A DNA stretch of 30,017 bases from CAYQUC01 sp964420605 (GCA_964420605.1 CAYQUC010000038.1:1-30017), one strand, 5' to 3'; shown: positions 16,402 through 25,053, numbered from the stretch's first letter. Translations and numbers: made by a program. Notes: generated by a model not told the origin, from the letters alone.

Positions 16402-16415
16402 TTGATCAAGATCAA
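16402..16415. promoter_or_regulatory. FNR/DNR-type box between dnr and the thioredoxin-fold gene
   Basis: TTGATCAAGATCAA is a perfect consensus site. Class II spacing on minus gives a start near 16367 and a 31-nt leader for the thioredoxin-fold gene, a good fit. On plus the same spacing would start transcription only about 4 nt before the dnr ATG, so for dnr the site may act differently, for example as an autoregulatory operator. Confidence 0.8.
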
Positions 16416-16453
16416 GAAATAATTATTTAATTGACGTAAGCGAGTGTTACAGT

Positions 16454-17137
16454 ATGGAATACACTAAACGTGTCGTAGAGGAGTTTCAACATATTACTCT
16501 ATTTGAAGCTTTAGATGATCTTCAGCTTAAAAAAATTCTAAGTGTTACCCGAAAGATTAATTTATCATCTAAAAGTTTATTATTTGAACGAGGTACTCAG
16601 GCGAAATATTTTTATTTATTGCATACTGGTCAGATTAAATTATTTAGCCTTTCAGCGGCTGGTGATGAGAAAGTCATAGAAATAATCTATCCTTTTCAAA
16701 CCTTTGCAGAGGCTACCATGTTTATGCCGCGTCAATTTTATCCTGTTAGTGCTGAAGCAATTATAGACAGTGAGTTATACTGTTTTGATATGAAATTATT
16801 TCGTGAGTTGCTCGATAATTCAAAAGAAACCTGTTTTCGCTTGTTAAGTATAATGGGCAGACATTTACATTCCCGTGTGAATGAAATCAATAATTTAACA
16901 TTACATAATGCAACATACCGTCTTGTGGTTTATTTGTTAGAACAATTACCTGAAGAAGCGACGGCTTTGTCCGAAATTCATTTAACGACAGCAAAAAATA
17001 TTATTGCTGCACGTTTATCAATTAAGCCTGAAACTTTTTCTCGTATCTTATTAAACCTAAGTAAGCAAGGGCTTATTGAAGTCAGTGGTAATGACATCAG
17101 TTTGCTCGATGTTGCTGGCATTCGTGAGCTGCTGTAG
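16454..17137 (+). CDS. dnr: Dnr-type Crp/Fnr-family regulator
   Basis: This 227-residue Crp/Fnr protein has a cyclic-nucleotide-type beta-barrel sensor at about 15-125, a long dimerisation helix (about 122-150) and a C-terminal winged helix. The recognition helix KPETFSRIL places Glu193, Ser196 and Arg197 in the E-x-x-S-R arrangement known to read TTGAT half-sites. The N-terminal cysteine cluster of Fnr is missing, so it is not an O2-sensing Fe-S protein; Dnr-class members sense NO, probably through heme. Its place between the nos and nor genes fits that role. Five other promoters in the window carry its expected box. The name Dnr is by family and context; NnrR- or NnrS-linked subgroups cannot be separated by eye. 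Confidence 0.85.
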   Translation: MEYTKRVVEEFQHITLFEALDDLQLKKILSVTRKINLSSKSLLFERGTQAKYFYLLHTGQIKLFSLSAAGDEKVIEIIYPFQTFAEATMFMPRQFYPVSAEAIIDSELYCFDMKLFRELLDNSKETCFRLLSIMGRHLHSRVNEINNLTLHNATYRLVVYLLEQLPEEATALSEIHLTTAKNIIAARLSIKPETFSRILLNLSKQGLIEVSGNDISLLDVAGIRELL

Positions 17138-17188
17138 TAGCCATTATATATTCCTTAATTTTCAAAATATCCTGTTAAATTTTTCAGA

Positions 17189-17202
17189 TTGATGTAAGTC
17201 AA
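17189..17202. promoter_or_regulatory. FNR/DNR-type box upstream of norC
   Basis: TTGATGTAAGTCAA matches the consensus. Class II spacing predicts transcription start near 17237, with the -10 candidate ATAAAT at 17225-17230, leaving about 30 nt before the norC ATG. Confidence 0.8.
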
Positions 17203-17266
17203 GGTTATCCTGGTGTCATTATGGATAAATAAAGTCACCTAATAAGAATTAAGGAGACTACTCATC

Positions 17267-17701
17267 ATGAGTGAAAAATTCACCAAGTCGATGGCACGAA
17301 ACACCTTTTATGGTGGTTCGGCATTTTTCTTTTTCGTGCTTGTGGCTTTAACGTTTGACACGACTTCAAAATTACCTGAACGAGATCATCGCGAAAATAT
17401 TACCGAACAAGTTGCCTTGGGTAAAAAGGTGTGGGAGGACAACAATTGTGTTGGTTGCCATACCATTATGGGAGAAGGTGCTTATTTTGCCCCAGAGCTT
17501 GGTAATGTTTACAAGCGGTTTGGTTATAGTAAAGATGCCATTATAGGATTCATTAAAAGCCGGCCGGTTGACGGAATTCCGGGAAGACGCAGTATGCCGC
17601 AGTTCAATTTAAGCGATAAACATCTTGATGCCATCGCAGAGTTTCTTAAATGGACCTCGGAAGTCGATACTGCTAACTGGCCACCAAATATTCAGGGTTA
17701 A
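17267..17701 (+). CDS. norC: NorC, cytochrome c subunit of NO reductase
   Basis: NorC is the membrane-anchored cytochrome c that passes electrons to NorB. The 144-residue length is usual. Residues about 15-30 form the single N-terminal membrane anchor (YGGSAFFFFVLVALTF), and the heme c site is C61-VG-C64-H65, with the conserved TIMGEGAYFAPELG after it. The distal Met is likely in RRSMPQF near residue 112. AAGGAG at 17251-17256 precedes the ATG. norB begins 10 bp after the stop. Confidence 0.96.
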   Translation: MSEKFTKSMARNTFYGGSAFFFFVLVALTFDTTSKLPERDHRENITEQVALGKKVWEDNNCVGCHTIMGEGAYFAPELGNVYKRFGYSKDAIIGFIKSRPVDGIPGRRSMPQFNLSDKHLDAIAEFLKWTSEVDTANWPPNIQG

Positions 17702-17711
17702 GGAGAAAAAA

Positions 17712-19097
17712 ATGCAATATCAATCTCAACTAGTTTCAAAATTGTATTTTATAGCGGCGATAGGTTTGTTTGTGGGGCAAATTTTATTTGGTGTTATATT
17801 GGGTCTGCAATACGTTATCGGTGATTTTTTATTTCCAGAAATACCGTTTAACGTTGCGCGTATGGTACACACCAACTTGTTAATTATTTGGTTGCTTTTT
17901 GGTTTTATGGGGGCGGCCTATTTTATTGTTCCCGAAGAGGCTGAAACTGAACTACACAGTCCGAAACTCGCGATAATTTTATTTTGGGTTTTTCTGACGG
18001 CAGCTGTTTTAACTATTGTGGGTTACCTATCGGTACCTTACGCAACACTCGCCAAAATTACCGGTAATGATTTATTACCGACGATGGGGCGCGAGTTTTT
18101 AGAGCAACCAACGATAACTAAAATTGGTATTGTTATTGTGGCGCTCGGATTTTTATACAACATTAGCCGGACCATTCTAAAAGGTCGTAAAACTGTGATT
18201 AGTATGGTGTTGTTATTGGGTCTATGGGGACTTGCATTATTTTTCTTATTCTCGTTTTACAATCCTGATAACTTGGTGCTAGATAAATATTTCTGGTGGT
18301 GGGTTGTGCATTTATGGGTAGAAGGTGTTTGGGAATTAATTCTAGGTGCAATTCTGGCTTTTGTTCTGATTAAAATGACCGGAGTTGATCGTGAGATAAT
18401 TGAAAAATGGTTGTATGTCATTATTGGTATGAGTTTGATTACAGGGCTTATTGGTACAGGGCATCACTACTACTGGATCGGTGCACCTGAATATTGGCAA
18501 TGGTGGGGTTCGGTGTTCTCGGCTCTTGAACCAATACCATTTTTTATGATGGTGATCTTTGCTTTTAATATGGTCAACAAACGTCGACGTGAGCATCCTA
18601 ACAAGGCAGCAATGTTGTGGGCAATTGGTACTCCGGTAATGGCGTTTTTGGGTGCAGGTGTATGGGGATTTATGCATACCTTGGCTCCAGTAAATTATTA
18701 TACGCATGGTTCACAAATTACCGCAGCACATGGTCACATGGCATTTTACGGTGCTTATGTAATGGTGGTGTTAGCAATAATTTCCTACGCCATGCCACTT
18801 TTACGTGGGCGACCAGGTTGCAATAGTAATAAATCTCAAGTAATGGAAATGTGGTCATTCTGGTTAATGACAATTGCGATGGTGTTTATTACTTTATTTT
18901 TAACCGGCGCTGGTATATTACAAATTTGGCTACAACGAATGAGTGATAACCCACTGCCATTCATGGTCGTGCAGGACAAAATTTCAATATTTTACTGGAT
19001 GCGTGAAGTTGCAGGGATTGTATTCCTAATTGGTTTGATCTTGTACGTTTGGAGTTTCTTTGTAACAGGAAAAAATCAAGAAACAGTACAAGCTTAA
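17712..19097 (+). CDS. norB: NorB, catalytic subunit of cytochrome c-dependent NO reductase
   Basis: NorB reduces two NO to N2O at a heme b3-FeB centre in the membrane. I start it at ATG 17712, 461 residues, with AGGAG just upstream; a longer reading from 17625 would overlap norC and is rejected. Heme b ligands are His53 (MVHTNLL) and His342, heme b3 ligand His340 (HGHMAFYG), and FeB ligands His200, His251 and His252 (VVHLWVEGVWE, HHYYWIG). Glu204 and Glu273 match the conserved catalytic glutamates. About 12 membrane segments are visible. There is no N-terminal quinol-oxidase extension, consistent with a cNor partnered with NorC. Confidence 0.96.
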   Translation: MQYQSQLVSKLYFIAAIGLFVGQILFGVILGLQYVIGDFLFPEIPFNVARMVHTNLLIIWLLFGFMGAAYFIVPEEAETELHSPKLAIILFWVFLTAAVLTIVGYLSVPYATLAKITGNDLLPTMGREFLEQPTITKIGIVIVALGFLYNISRTILKGRKTVISMVLLLGLWGLALFFLFSFYNPDNLVLDKYFWWWVVHLWVEGVWELILGAILAFVLIKMTGVDREIIEKWLYVIIGMSLITGLIGTGHHYYWIGAPEYWQWWGSVFSALEPIPFFMMVIFAFNMVNKRRREHPNKAAMLWAIGTPVMAFLGAGVWGFMHTLAPVNYYTHGSQITAAHGHMAFYGAYVMVVLAIISYAMPLLRGRPGCNSNKSQVMEMWSFWLMTIAMVFITLFLTGAGILQIWLQRMSDNPLPFMVVQDKISIFYWMREVAGIVFLIGLILYVWSFFVTGKNQETVQA

Positions 19098-19120
19098 CCG
19101 CAATGTTAAGACAAAACAGT

Positions 19121-19153
19121 TGTTGCCGCGATACTAACTTTATCGTGGCAACA
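19121..19153 (+). terminator. Hairpin downstream of norB
   Basis: TGTTGCCGCGATA (19121-19133) and TATCGTGGCAACA (19141-19153) pair over 13 positions with one G-T wobble around a 7-nt loop. It starts 24 bp after the norB stop. Only short T-runs follow, so it could be a partial terminator or transcript stabiliser that keeps norCB mRNA above norQ-norD. Confidence 0.55.
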
Positions 19154-19228
19154 GAGTTTAAAGTTTTACACTAGTGCTAGCCAACAATAGTGAATAGTGC
19201 AAGTCAACAATAATGGTGGTTATCAATA

Positions 19229-20041
19229 ATGAGTGAAAATTTGAGAAACATAATTGATCACAAAGATAATTTTTATTATCTATCTACTGGCAATGAATCT
19301 GTCTTATTTGAACATGCCTGGAAAAGCCAGTTACCAGTATTAATAAAAGGTCCAACTGGTTGTGGTAAGACTCGTTTTATTCAGCATATGGCAGACAAGC
19401 TTGATCGGCCGTTATTTACCGTAGCGTGCCATGATGATTTAACAGCAGCCGATTTAGTTGGTCGTCATCTTATTGGTGATGGCGCAACTTACTGGGAAGA
19501 CGGGCCACTAACACGTGCTGTGCGTGAAGGTGGAATTTGTTATCTCGATGAAGTTGTAGAAGCACGAAAAGACACGACAGTCGTGTTGCATCCTTTGTCG
19601 GACGATCGACGTTTATTAGCAATTGAACGAACGGGGGAGTTATTACAAGCACCACCAGAATTCATGCTGGTGGTATCGTATAACCCTGGTTACCAAAACT
19701 TACTAAAAGGGATGAAGCCCAGTACTCGACAACGTTTTGTATCAATGCGATTTTCGTATCCAAACGCGGTAAAAGAGCGGGATATTGTTTTGGCTGAAAC
19801 TGGTATTGCAGAACACATTGCAACCCAGTTAGTCTCTTTGGCTCGTGCGTTCAGAGCATTAAAGGATCATGATTTAGAGGAAAATGCCAGCACCCGTTTA
19901 TTGGTCTATACCGCAACCTTAATTAAAGCAGGTTTTGATTCGGTAGAAGCTTGTCGGGCTGCATTAGTAGAACCCTTGACCGATGATGAAGAAACTGTCA
20001 ACGCTTTGATGGAAGTGGTTTATGCAACATTCGGACGTTGA
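19229..20041 (+). CDS. norQ: NorQ, MoxR-type AAA+ ATPase for NO reductase maturation
   Basis: NorQ is a AAA+ chaperone that with NorD inserts the non-heme iron FeB into NorB. The 270-residue protein shows Walker A GPTGCGKT at 41-48, Walker B GICYLDEV near 105-112, a sensor-1 type VVSYNPGYQ near 148-156, and the C-terminal lid region. It is cytoplasmic, as expected. The next gene overlaps its end by 20 nt. No DNR box is seen in the 131 bp before it, so it may depend on readthrough from norCB or a constitutive promoter. Confidence 0.93.
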   Translation: MSENLRNIIDHKDNFYYLSTGNESVLFEHAWKSQLPVLIKGPTGCGKTRFIQHMADKLDRPLFTVACHDDLTAADLVGRHLIGDGATYWEDGPLTRAVREGGICYLDEVVEARKDTTVVLHPLSDDRRLLAIERTGELLQAPPEFMLVVSYNPGYQNLLKGMKPSTRQRFVSMRFSYPNAVKERDIVLAETGIAEHIATQLVSLARAFRALKDHDLEENASTRLLVYTATLIKAGFDSVEACRAALVEPLTDDEETVNALMEVVYATFGR

Positions 20042-20441
20042 TTCTACTGAGCAAAATCTAGCGGTTACATTTGAGGTGCTGTACTTGCTTAATTTGTTAC
20101 TGTTTCCAGGATTGGCATTTTTTCTGTTGGGGATTTTATATTTTTGGTTTCGTCACCTAAAGAATGGTCTGGCCTATTGCCATTTACAACAAACATTTTT
20201 TGCAAGTTTATGGGCTGGAGTATTATTGATTATTGTTCCGGCTATTACTGTATTGATGATGTTTTTGTTATTAGGTAGTTTTGAATATCCGATAACGTGG
20301 ATATTTTTGATTTTGTATTTTGTTTTAATACACGTATTTTTCATTTTTTTAGGATCATTGGGCCTAGCTAAAGCAATGGCAGGAAAGCACTATCATTACT
20401 TGATAGTAGGACGTTTTTGTTCTTCAACACTAGCTGAGTAA
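20022..20441 (+). CDS. Small membrane protein between norQ and norD, unknown function
   Basis: I do not recognise this 139-residue protein with certainty. It has three hydrophobic segments at about 18-42, 58-85 and 90-114, separated by short polar loops, and the tail GKHYHYLIVGRF. The layout loosely resembles DUF4870-type small membrane proteins. It begins inside norQ (20-nt overlap), which suggests translational coupling and a role in NO reductase assembly or quality control. Most described nor clusters run norQ directly into norD, so it is an added component here. It contains few cysteines and no heme motif. Confidence 0.7.
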   Translation: MQHSDVDSTEQNLAVTFEVLYLLNLLLFPGLAFFLLGILYFWFRHLKNGLAYCHLQQTFFASLWAGVLLIIVPAITVLMMFLLLGSFEYPITWIFLILYFVLIHVFFIFLGSLGLAKAMAGKHYHYLIVGRFCSSTLAE

Positions 20442-20472
20442 TATATTTTTAAATTTAAATTAGATTATCATA

Positions 20473-21438
20473 ATGGCTAATAAACAACATTTTAAAACAG
20501 CTCCGGAGTTAATTAAAGTTAAAACCACTGTTCGAGCGAAACATCAACGATTGCGACGATTTTTTCAATCGAGTTTTTTTCTATTGTTTATATTAGCTCC
20601 GATTTTTAATATTTTCCGACTTGACCTGAATTTGGGGCATTTTATTTTTTTTGGTTACAATTGGACACTTGAATTAGATGCAGTAACAACTGGACAAGCA
20701 TCAGCAGCAGATGCAGTGTTCAATATTATTGTACGCGCGTTTTTACCCTTACTAGCAGTGATTCTACTATTTGGTTGGACATCGTGGAAATACGGTCGAT
20801 TGTATTGTGGTTGGTTGTGTCCACATTTTTCAGTTGTTGAAACAATAAATGCCTTAATGCGGCGAGCATCTGGAAAATTTAGTTTATGGGATAAGAAAAG
20901 TTTATTACAAAAACCAGATAAAACAATGATTACGACTAATAAAAAATACTGGTTTTTGGTTTATGTCGCGGTAGTTATATTTGCTTTTTTATGGGCGGTA
21001 GTTTTTCTTAGCTATTTACTACCGCCAAAGGAAATTTATTCTAATTTATTTAATCTTAGTTTAACGCGTAATCAACTGTTATTTATTAGTGTTGCAACGT
21101 TATTGTTAAGTATCGAATTTATGTTTGCACGTCATTTATTCTGTCGCTTCGCCTGTGCAGTGGGTGTCTTTCAAAGTTTGGTTTGGATGGCGAACAAACG
21201 TGCAATGGTTGTTAGTTTTGACCGACCGAATGGCTCACAATGTCAAGATTGTTTTAATGCTTGTGATAACGAATGTCCAATGCGTTTAAATCCACGTTCG
21301 ATTAAACGTCGTATGTTTAATTGTACCGAGTGTGGTGTATGTCTTGAGGCATGTGAGAAAGTTCAGACAGATATTGGAAAGCAACCGGTACTGACTTGGC
21401 AGTCTGGTCAGCCAGCTTTAAAGGAAAGCGATCACTAA
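20473..21438 (+). CDS. Membrane polyferredoxin (NapH/CcoG/NosR-C-terminal-like) in the nor cluster
   Basis: This 321-residue protein has about four membrane segments (near 35-52, 78-100, 155-180 and 200-216). It carries CGWLCPHFSVVE near residues 114-125 and CRFACAVGVFQ near 222-232, the two cysteine pairs typical of the NapH/NosR/CcoG family, followed by two ferredoxin-like sets at the C-terminus (CQDCFNACDNECPM and CTECGVCLEACEK). Such proteins move electrons between quinol and periplasmic or Fe-S partners, or serve oxidase maturation as CcoG does. It is 31 bp after the small membrane protein, and its stop overlaps the norD start (TAATG). A job in electron supply or FeB/heme assembly for NorB is inferred. 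Confidence 0.8.
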   Translation: MANKQHFKTAPELIKVKTTVRAKHQRLRRFFQSSFFLLFILAPIFNIFRLDLNLGHFIFFGYNWTLELDAVTTGQASAADAVFNIIVRAFLPLLAVILLFGWTSWKYGRLYCGWLCPHFSVVETINALMRRASGKFSLWDKKSLLQKPDKTMITTNKKYWFLVYVAVVIFAFLWAVVFLSYLLPPKEIYSNLFNLSLTRNQLLFISVATLLLSIEFMFARHLFCRFACAVGVFQSLVWMANKRAMVVSFDRPNGSQCQDCFNACDNECPMRLNPRSIKRRMFNCTECGVCLEACEKVQTDIGKQPVLTWQSGQPALKESDH

Positions 21439-23378
21439 TGATTTTACGAGCCCCCAAAGCATTAAAAACCTTACACCATCTGGTTGAACTTGAAGAACAT
21501 GTGGGTAAGGTGTGGCACCGTATTATGAGTAGCACGGTTATTAAACATTATCCTGAGGCAGCAATTTATCTTGACGATGTTAGCCGAGTTGTTGCAATTA
21601 TGTTTCGTGCGTTAGGTGGTGATGGTGGTTTAAAAATTGAATCATCACCGGCTATGGAGTATCAATTTAATCGTACTCTATTACAACGAATAGCCGGAAC
21701 TAATACTCGTTTTGAATTAGCCTGGCGAAATGAATCAACCTTGAATTTACCATCCTGTATCGATGTATTTTCAGAAAAATCATTAAATTATGATTTGTAT
21801 TTATGGCTAGCTGCACTGGCATCGGGTGCCAATAGTTGCATCAATGAGAGTGACAATTCTAACGTTAACTGGATACACACGAATCAATGGTTGAGTTGTC
21901 GAGTATTAAAACAGTTTCCAGGTTTAGAGAGTCGCTATTGTCGACTCGTTAATGCGCAACAGGCGTTACGGCCTAATCTCAAAAGTCTAACAGTCGAGCA
22001 GCAACAGTTGGAACAGCTTGTAATATCAGTATTACAAAATCCTAGGCAGACAGATTTAACTGAATTTGCAGCAACACTTCAAGCGCAACGTTATTTACCA
22101 CAACCTGTGTACCTGTGGTTATATCCTGCGCCAATAACTGCTCAAAGTTTGAGTAATTCGGACAGTGGCGATGAAACCAGCAGTGACAATACCGAGGGCG
22201 AAGCACTTGAACCAGAACAACAACGTCGGTACCGTGCTGAACAAGTAGAAATGCCCGATGGTAAAAGTGGCTTGGTGCTGGATCGTTTTGAAAATATATT
22301 CAGTTGGGCTGAATACATAAAGGTTGATCGTACTACCGACGAAGATGAGGATCTTAGTTCAGCTGAAGACACCGCTAAGGATCTGGATAAACTGAGTATT
22401 GCTCGTGACAATAAATCCACTGCTAAACGAATTCGGTTTGACTTGGATCTTCCATCATCTGAAAGTGATGATACAACGTTAAACACTGGCATTATGTTAC
22501 CAGAATGGGATTATCGTAAAAAACAATTAATTAAAGATCACTGTAGTTTGCAAGAAATGATTTCAGCAGATGCTCCCGCCATCGAGCTCCCCGTGGCATT
22601 GCGTAGCGTCGTACGAAAATTGCGAAATCAGTTTGAGGCATTGCAACCGTCACGGACATGGTATCGCGGGCAACAACAAGGCACAGAGATTGATCTTGAT
22701 GCATATCTCAATTTTGTAACGGAAAAAAAACAAAATAAACACGGCGCGGCAGCAGTGTCGGAACAGGGAATGTATCGTGAATTCCGTGGCGGAGTTCGTG
22801 ACATGGCTTGTTTACTATTGGCGGATTTATCGTTGTCAACTGATTCCTGGGTGGATGATCATGCACGGGTAATTGATGTCATTCGAGATAGTTTATTCCT
22901 ATTTGCCGAGGCTTTATCTGCTGTTGGTGATAAATTTGCAATGTATGGTTTTTCTTCACGGTATCGTGAACACATCCGTTTTTATAACTTAAAAGGCTTT
23001 CATGAATCGTATACTGCTATTTCGCGTGGTCGAATTAATGCGATAAAACCAGGATTTTATACTCGAATGGGAGCTGCAATTCGTCATGCTAGTAATATCT
23101 TGAGCAAGCAGTTCGCGAGCCATCAGTTGTTATTAATCTTAACCGACGGTAAACCCAATGATCTTGATTTATATGATGGGCGTTATGGTGTTGAAGATAC
23201 CCGTATGGCTTTAATAGAAGCTCGTCGACAAGGATTGCACCCTTTTTGCGTTACTATTGATGAACAAGCCGGTGAATATTTACCCCATATGTTTGGCAGT
23301 GATAATTATGTCGTGATTCGAAAGCCATCAGAATTACCACGTGAGTTACCGTTATTGTATGCCCGCTTGAGTCGGTAA
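21438..23378 (+). CDS. norD: NorD, von Willebrand factor A-domain partner of NorQ
   Basis: NorD works with NorQ in NO reductase maturation. I start it at ATG 21438, overlapping the preceding stop as TAATG; a frame open further upstream to 21396 only reads into the previous gene. The 646-residue protein has a helical N-terminal half, an acidic low-complexity stretch at about 245-330 (SDSGDETSSDNTEGE and TDEDEDLSSAEDT), and a C-terminal vWA domain from about 450 with the MIDAS motif D-L-S-L-S near 462 and LILTDGKPND near 560. The length and layout fit NorD. It is the last gene of the nor unit and is followed by the NosR/NirI paralogue after 81 bp. Confidence 0.92.
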   Translation: MILRAPKALKTLHHLVELEEHVGKVWHRIMSSTVIKHYPEAAIYLDDVSRVVAIMFRALGGDGGLKIESSPAMEYQFNRTLLQRIAGTNTRFELAWRNESTLNLPSCIDVFSEKSLNYDLYLWLAALASGANSCINESDNSNVNWIHTNQWLSCRVLKQFPGLESRYCRLVNAQQALRPNLKSLTVEQQQLEQLVISVLQNPRQTDLTEFAATLQAQRYLPQPVYLWLYPAPITAQSLSNSDSGDETSSDNTEGEALEPEQQRRYRAEQVEMPDGKSGLVLDRFENIFSWAEYIKVDRTTDEDEDLSSAEDTAKDLDKLSIARDNKSTAKRIRFDLDLPSSESDDTTLNTGIMLPEWDYRKKQLIKDHCSLQEMISADAPAIELPVALRSVVRKLRNQFEALQPSRTWYRGQQQGTEIDLDAYLNFVTEKKQNKHGAAAVSEQGMYREFRGGVRDMACLLLADLSLSTDSWVDDHARVIDVIRDSLFLFAEALSAVGDKFAMYGFSSRYREHIRFYNLKGFHESYTAISRGRINAIKPGFYTRMGAAIRHASNILSKQFASHQLLLILTDGKPNDLDLYDGRYGVEDTRMALIEARRQGLHPFCVTIDEQAGEYLPHMFGSDNYVVIRKPSELPRELPLLYARLSR

Positions 23379-23459
23379 ATAGTTAGCGTAAAAAATAAAA
23401 AATTGACGTTAATTAGTGTCTGATGAAATTTAATTATATTAATTTTTAAAAACACAATA

Positions 23460-24950
23460 ATGAAAAAATATTTAACTAAAATAATTATAGTATTACTATT
23501 TTTTATTTTAAGTAATTATAGTCATGCTAATTCTGGAATTAATGATTATACGTTGTTGTATAAAAACTTTTTCCCAAATGCCAGTCATGTTGGAAAATTA
23601 CAAGGTAAACCACTATCTGCTGCAGTCTATGACGGAAAACATATTCTTGGTTATGTTTATTATACTGATGATGTGGTTAAAATTCCTGCTTATTCTGGTA
23701 AACCAATACGCACGCTTATTGGTTTTGATGTTAGTGGTAAAATTGTCGGTATTAAAATTGTATACCATGAGGAACCTATTCTGGTTCTAGGAATATCGGA
23801 TGTTGACTTAAAAGCATTTATTAATCAATATTTGAATAAGTATGTTAATAATAGAATTAAAGTTGGTGGTAGCGATTATGATGGCTTTAAATCAATCGAT
23901 GCTATTACGGGGGCTACCATTACGGTTATGGTCTTAAACGCATCGATTAATAAGTCCATGCGCGAAGTGGCAAAATCACATGGTATTTTAAGTCAGGACG
24001 GTAAAAAATTACAACAAGCCGTTGAGTTTGATAATGAACCAGTATGGGTTTATGTCTGGCGTGAAAAAACATTTCAAATTATTGTACTGCTTTTTAGCTT
24101 AACATTATTAATATTAATCTTGATAATGCAAGATTGGCTAGCACGACACCCGACTTTTTTAACGTATTTGCGGACCGGATTTTTAATTTATACCACTGTA
24201 TTTATTGGTTGGTATTCATTGGCACAATTATCGATTGTTAATGTTTTTACTTTTGTTAATTCATTGTTACATGGCTTTAGTTGGGATAATTTTTTGGTCG
24301 ATCCAATGATGTTCCTAATTTGGGGCTTTGTCTCAATAACCATATTATTGTGGGGACGTGGTGTCTATTGTGGCTGGCTGTGTCCTTTTGGGGCGATGCA
24401 AGAATTAATATTTCGTTTAAGTGAGTTTTGCCGTTGTAGAACATTTGAATTTCCCGAAGTTGTTCATGAACGCCTATGGGCAATTAAATATATTATTTTA
24501 TTGGGATTGTTCGGGATCTCAATGCAATCATTAATCATCTCGGAACATTTTGCTGAAGTGGAGCCATTTAAAACCGCGATAACGTTACACTTTGCGCGAG
24601 ATTGGGCTTACGTTTTATATGCTGTTGTACTGTTATTAATCTCAGCATTTAACCGTAAGTTTTATTGTCGTTATGTTTGTCCGCTAGGAGCAGCATTAAC
24701 GTTTCCTTCAAAGTTTAGAATTTTTGAATGGTTACGTCGCTATAAAGAATGTGGCCGACCCTGTCAGATTTGTCGTAATGAGTGTGAAGTCCGCGCGATT
24801 AGTTCAACCGGTGAAATTAATCCAAACGAATGTCATTATTGCCTTGATTGTCAGGTTACATACTGGAATCCGTACAAGTGTCCTCCCATTAGTGAGAAAA
24901 GAAAAAAACGTGAGCGGGCAATAAAAATTTCGAGTAAGGATATCAAATAA
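23460..24950 (+). CDS. nirI: Shortened NosR/NirI-family flavin and Fe-S membrane protein (probable NirI)
   Basis: This 496-residue paralogue of NosR sits directly before nirS, as NirI does in the Paracoccus-type nir cluster, where NirI is needed for nirS expression. It has a signal peptide (1-23), a periplasmic FMN domain (about 45-175) with the flavinylation motif DAITGAT (Thr153), membrane segments from about 200, cytoplasmic CGWLCPFGAM and CRYVCPLGAAL, and C-terminal cysteine sets CGRPCQICRNEC and CHYCLDC. Compared with NosR it lacks about 220 residues between the FMN domain and the first membrane helix. The symbol is by position and family; a second NosR serving NosZ is the alternative. 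No good ribosome site is seen. Confidence 0.75.
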   Translation: MKKYLTKIIIVLLFFILSNYSHANSGINDYTLLYKNFFPNASHVGKLQGKPLSAAVYDGKHILGYVYYTDDVVKIPAYSGKPIRTLIGFDVSGKIVGIKIVYHEEPILVLGISDVDLKAFINQYLNKYVNNRIKVGGSDYDGFKSIDAITGATITVMVLNASINKSMREVAKSHGILSQDGKKLQQAVEFDNEPVWVYVWREKTFQIIVLLFSLTLLILILIMQDWLARHPTFLTYLRTGFLIYTTVFIGWYSLAQLSIVNVFTFVNSLLHGFSWDNFLVDPMMFLIWGFVSITILLWGRGVYCGWLCPFGAMQELIFRLSEFCRCRTFEFPEVVHERLWAIKYIILLGLFGISMQSLIISEHFAEVEPFKTAITLHFARDWAYVLYAVVLLLISAFNRKFYCRYVCPLGAALTFPSKFRIFEWLRRYKECGRPCQICRNECEVRAISSTGEINPNECHYCLDCQVTYWNPYKCPPISEKRKKRERAIKISSKDIK

Positions 24951-24959
24951 TTTTTAGGA

Positions 24960-24973
24960 TTGACTTAAATCAA
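24960..24973. promoter_or_regulatory. FNR/DNR-type box upstream of nirS
   Basis: TTGACTTAAATCAA matches TTGAY-N4-RTCAA. Class II spacing puts the start near 25008 with the -10 candidate TTAAAC at 24995-25000, leaving about 45 nt before nirS. It should control nirSECFD and the genes beyond. Confidence 0.8.
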
Positions 24974-25053
24974 GGTGTTGTCGGAATTGAGGTTTTAAAC
25001 TTTGATCCAATGTACGAATTTTTTAATATAGTGAACGAAACGAGGATGTCGTT

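Noticed and set aside
17625..17711. Longer norB start overlapping norC
   Set aside because: The ATG at 17712 has AGGAG directly upstream and gives the usual NorB N-terminus and residue numbering; the extension is norC sequence in another frame.
21396..21437. Longer norD start inside the polyferredoxin gene
   Set aside because: The ATG at 21438 overlaps the preceding stop as TAATG, a normal coupled start; the extension is out-of-frame coding sequence of the previous gene.
23403..23416. Possible DNR box TTGACGTTAATTAG before the NirI-like gene
   Set aside because: The right half-site departs from the consensus at two positions, and class II spacing would leave a leader of only about 9 nt.
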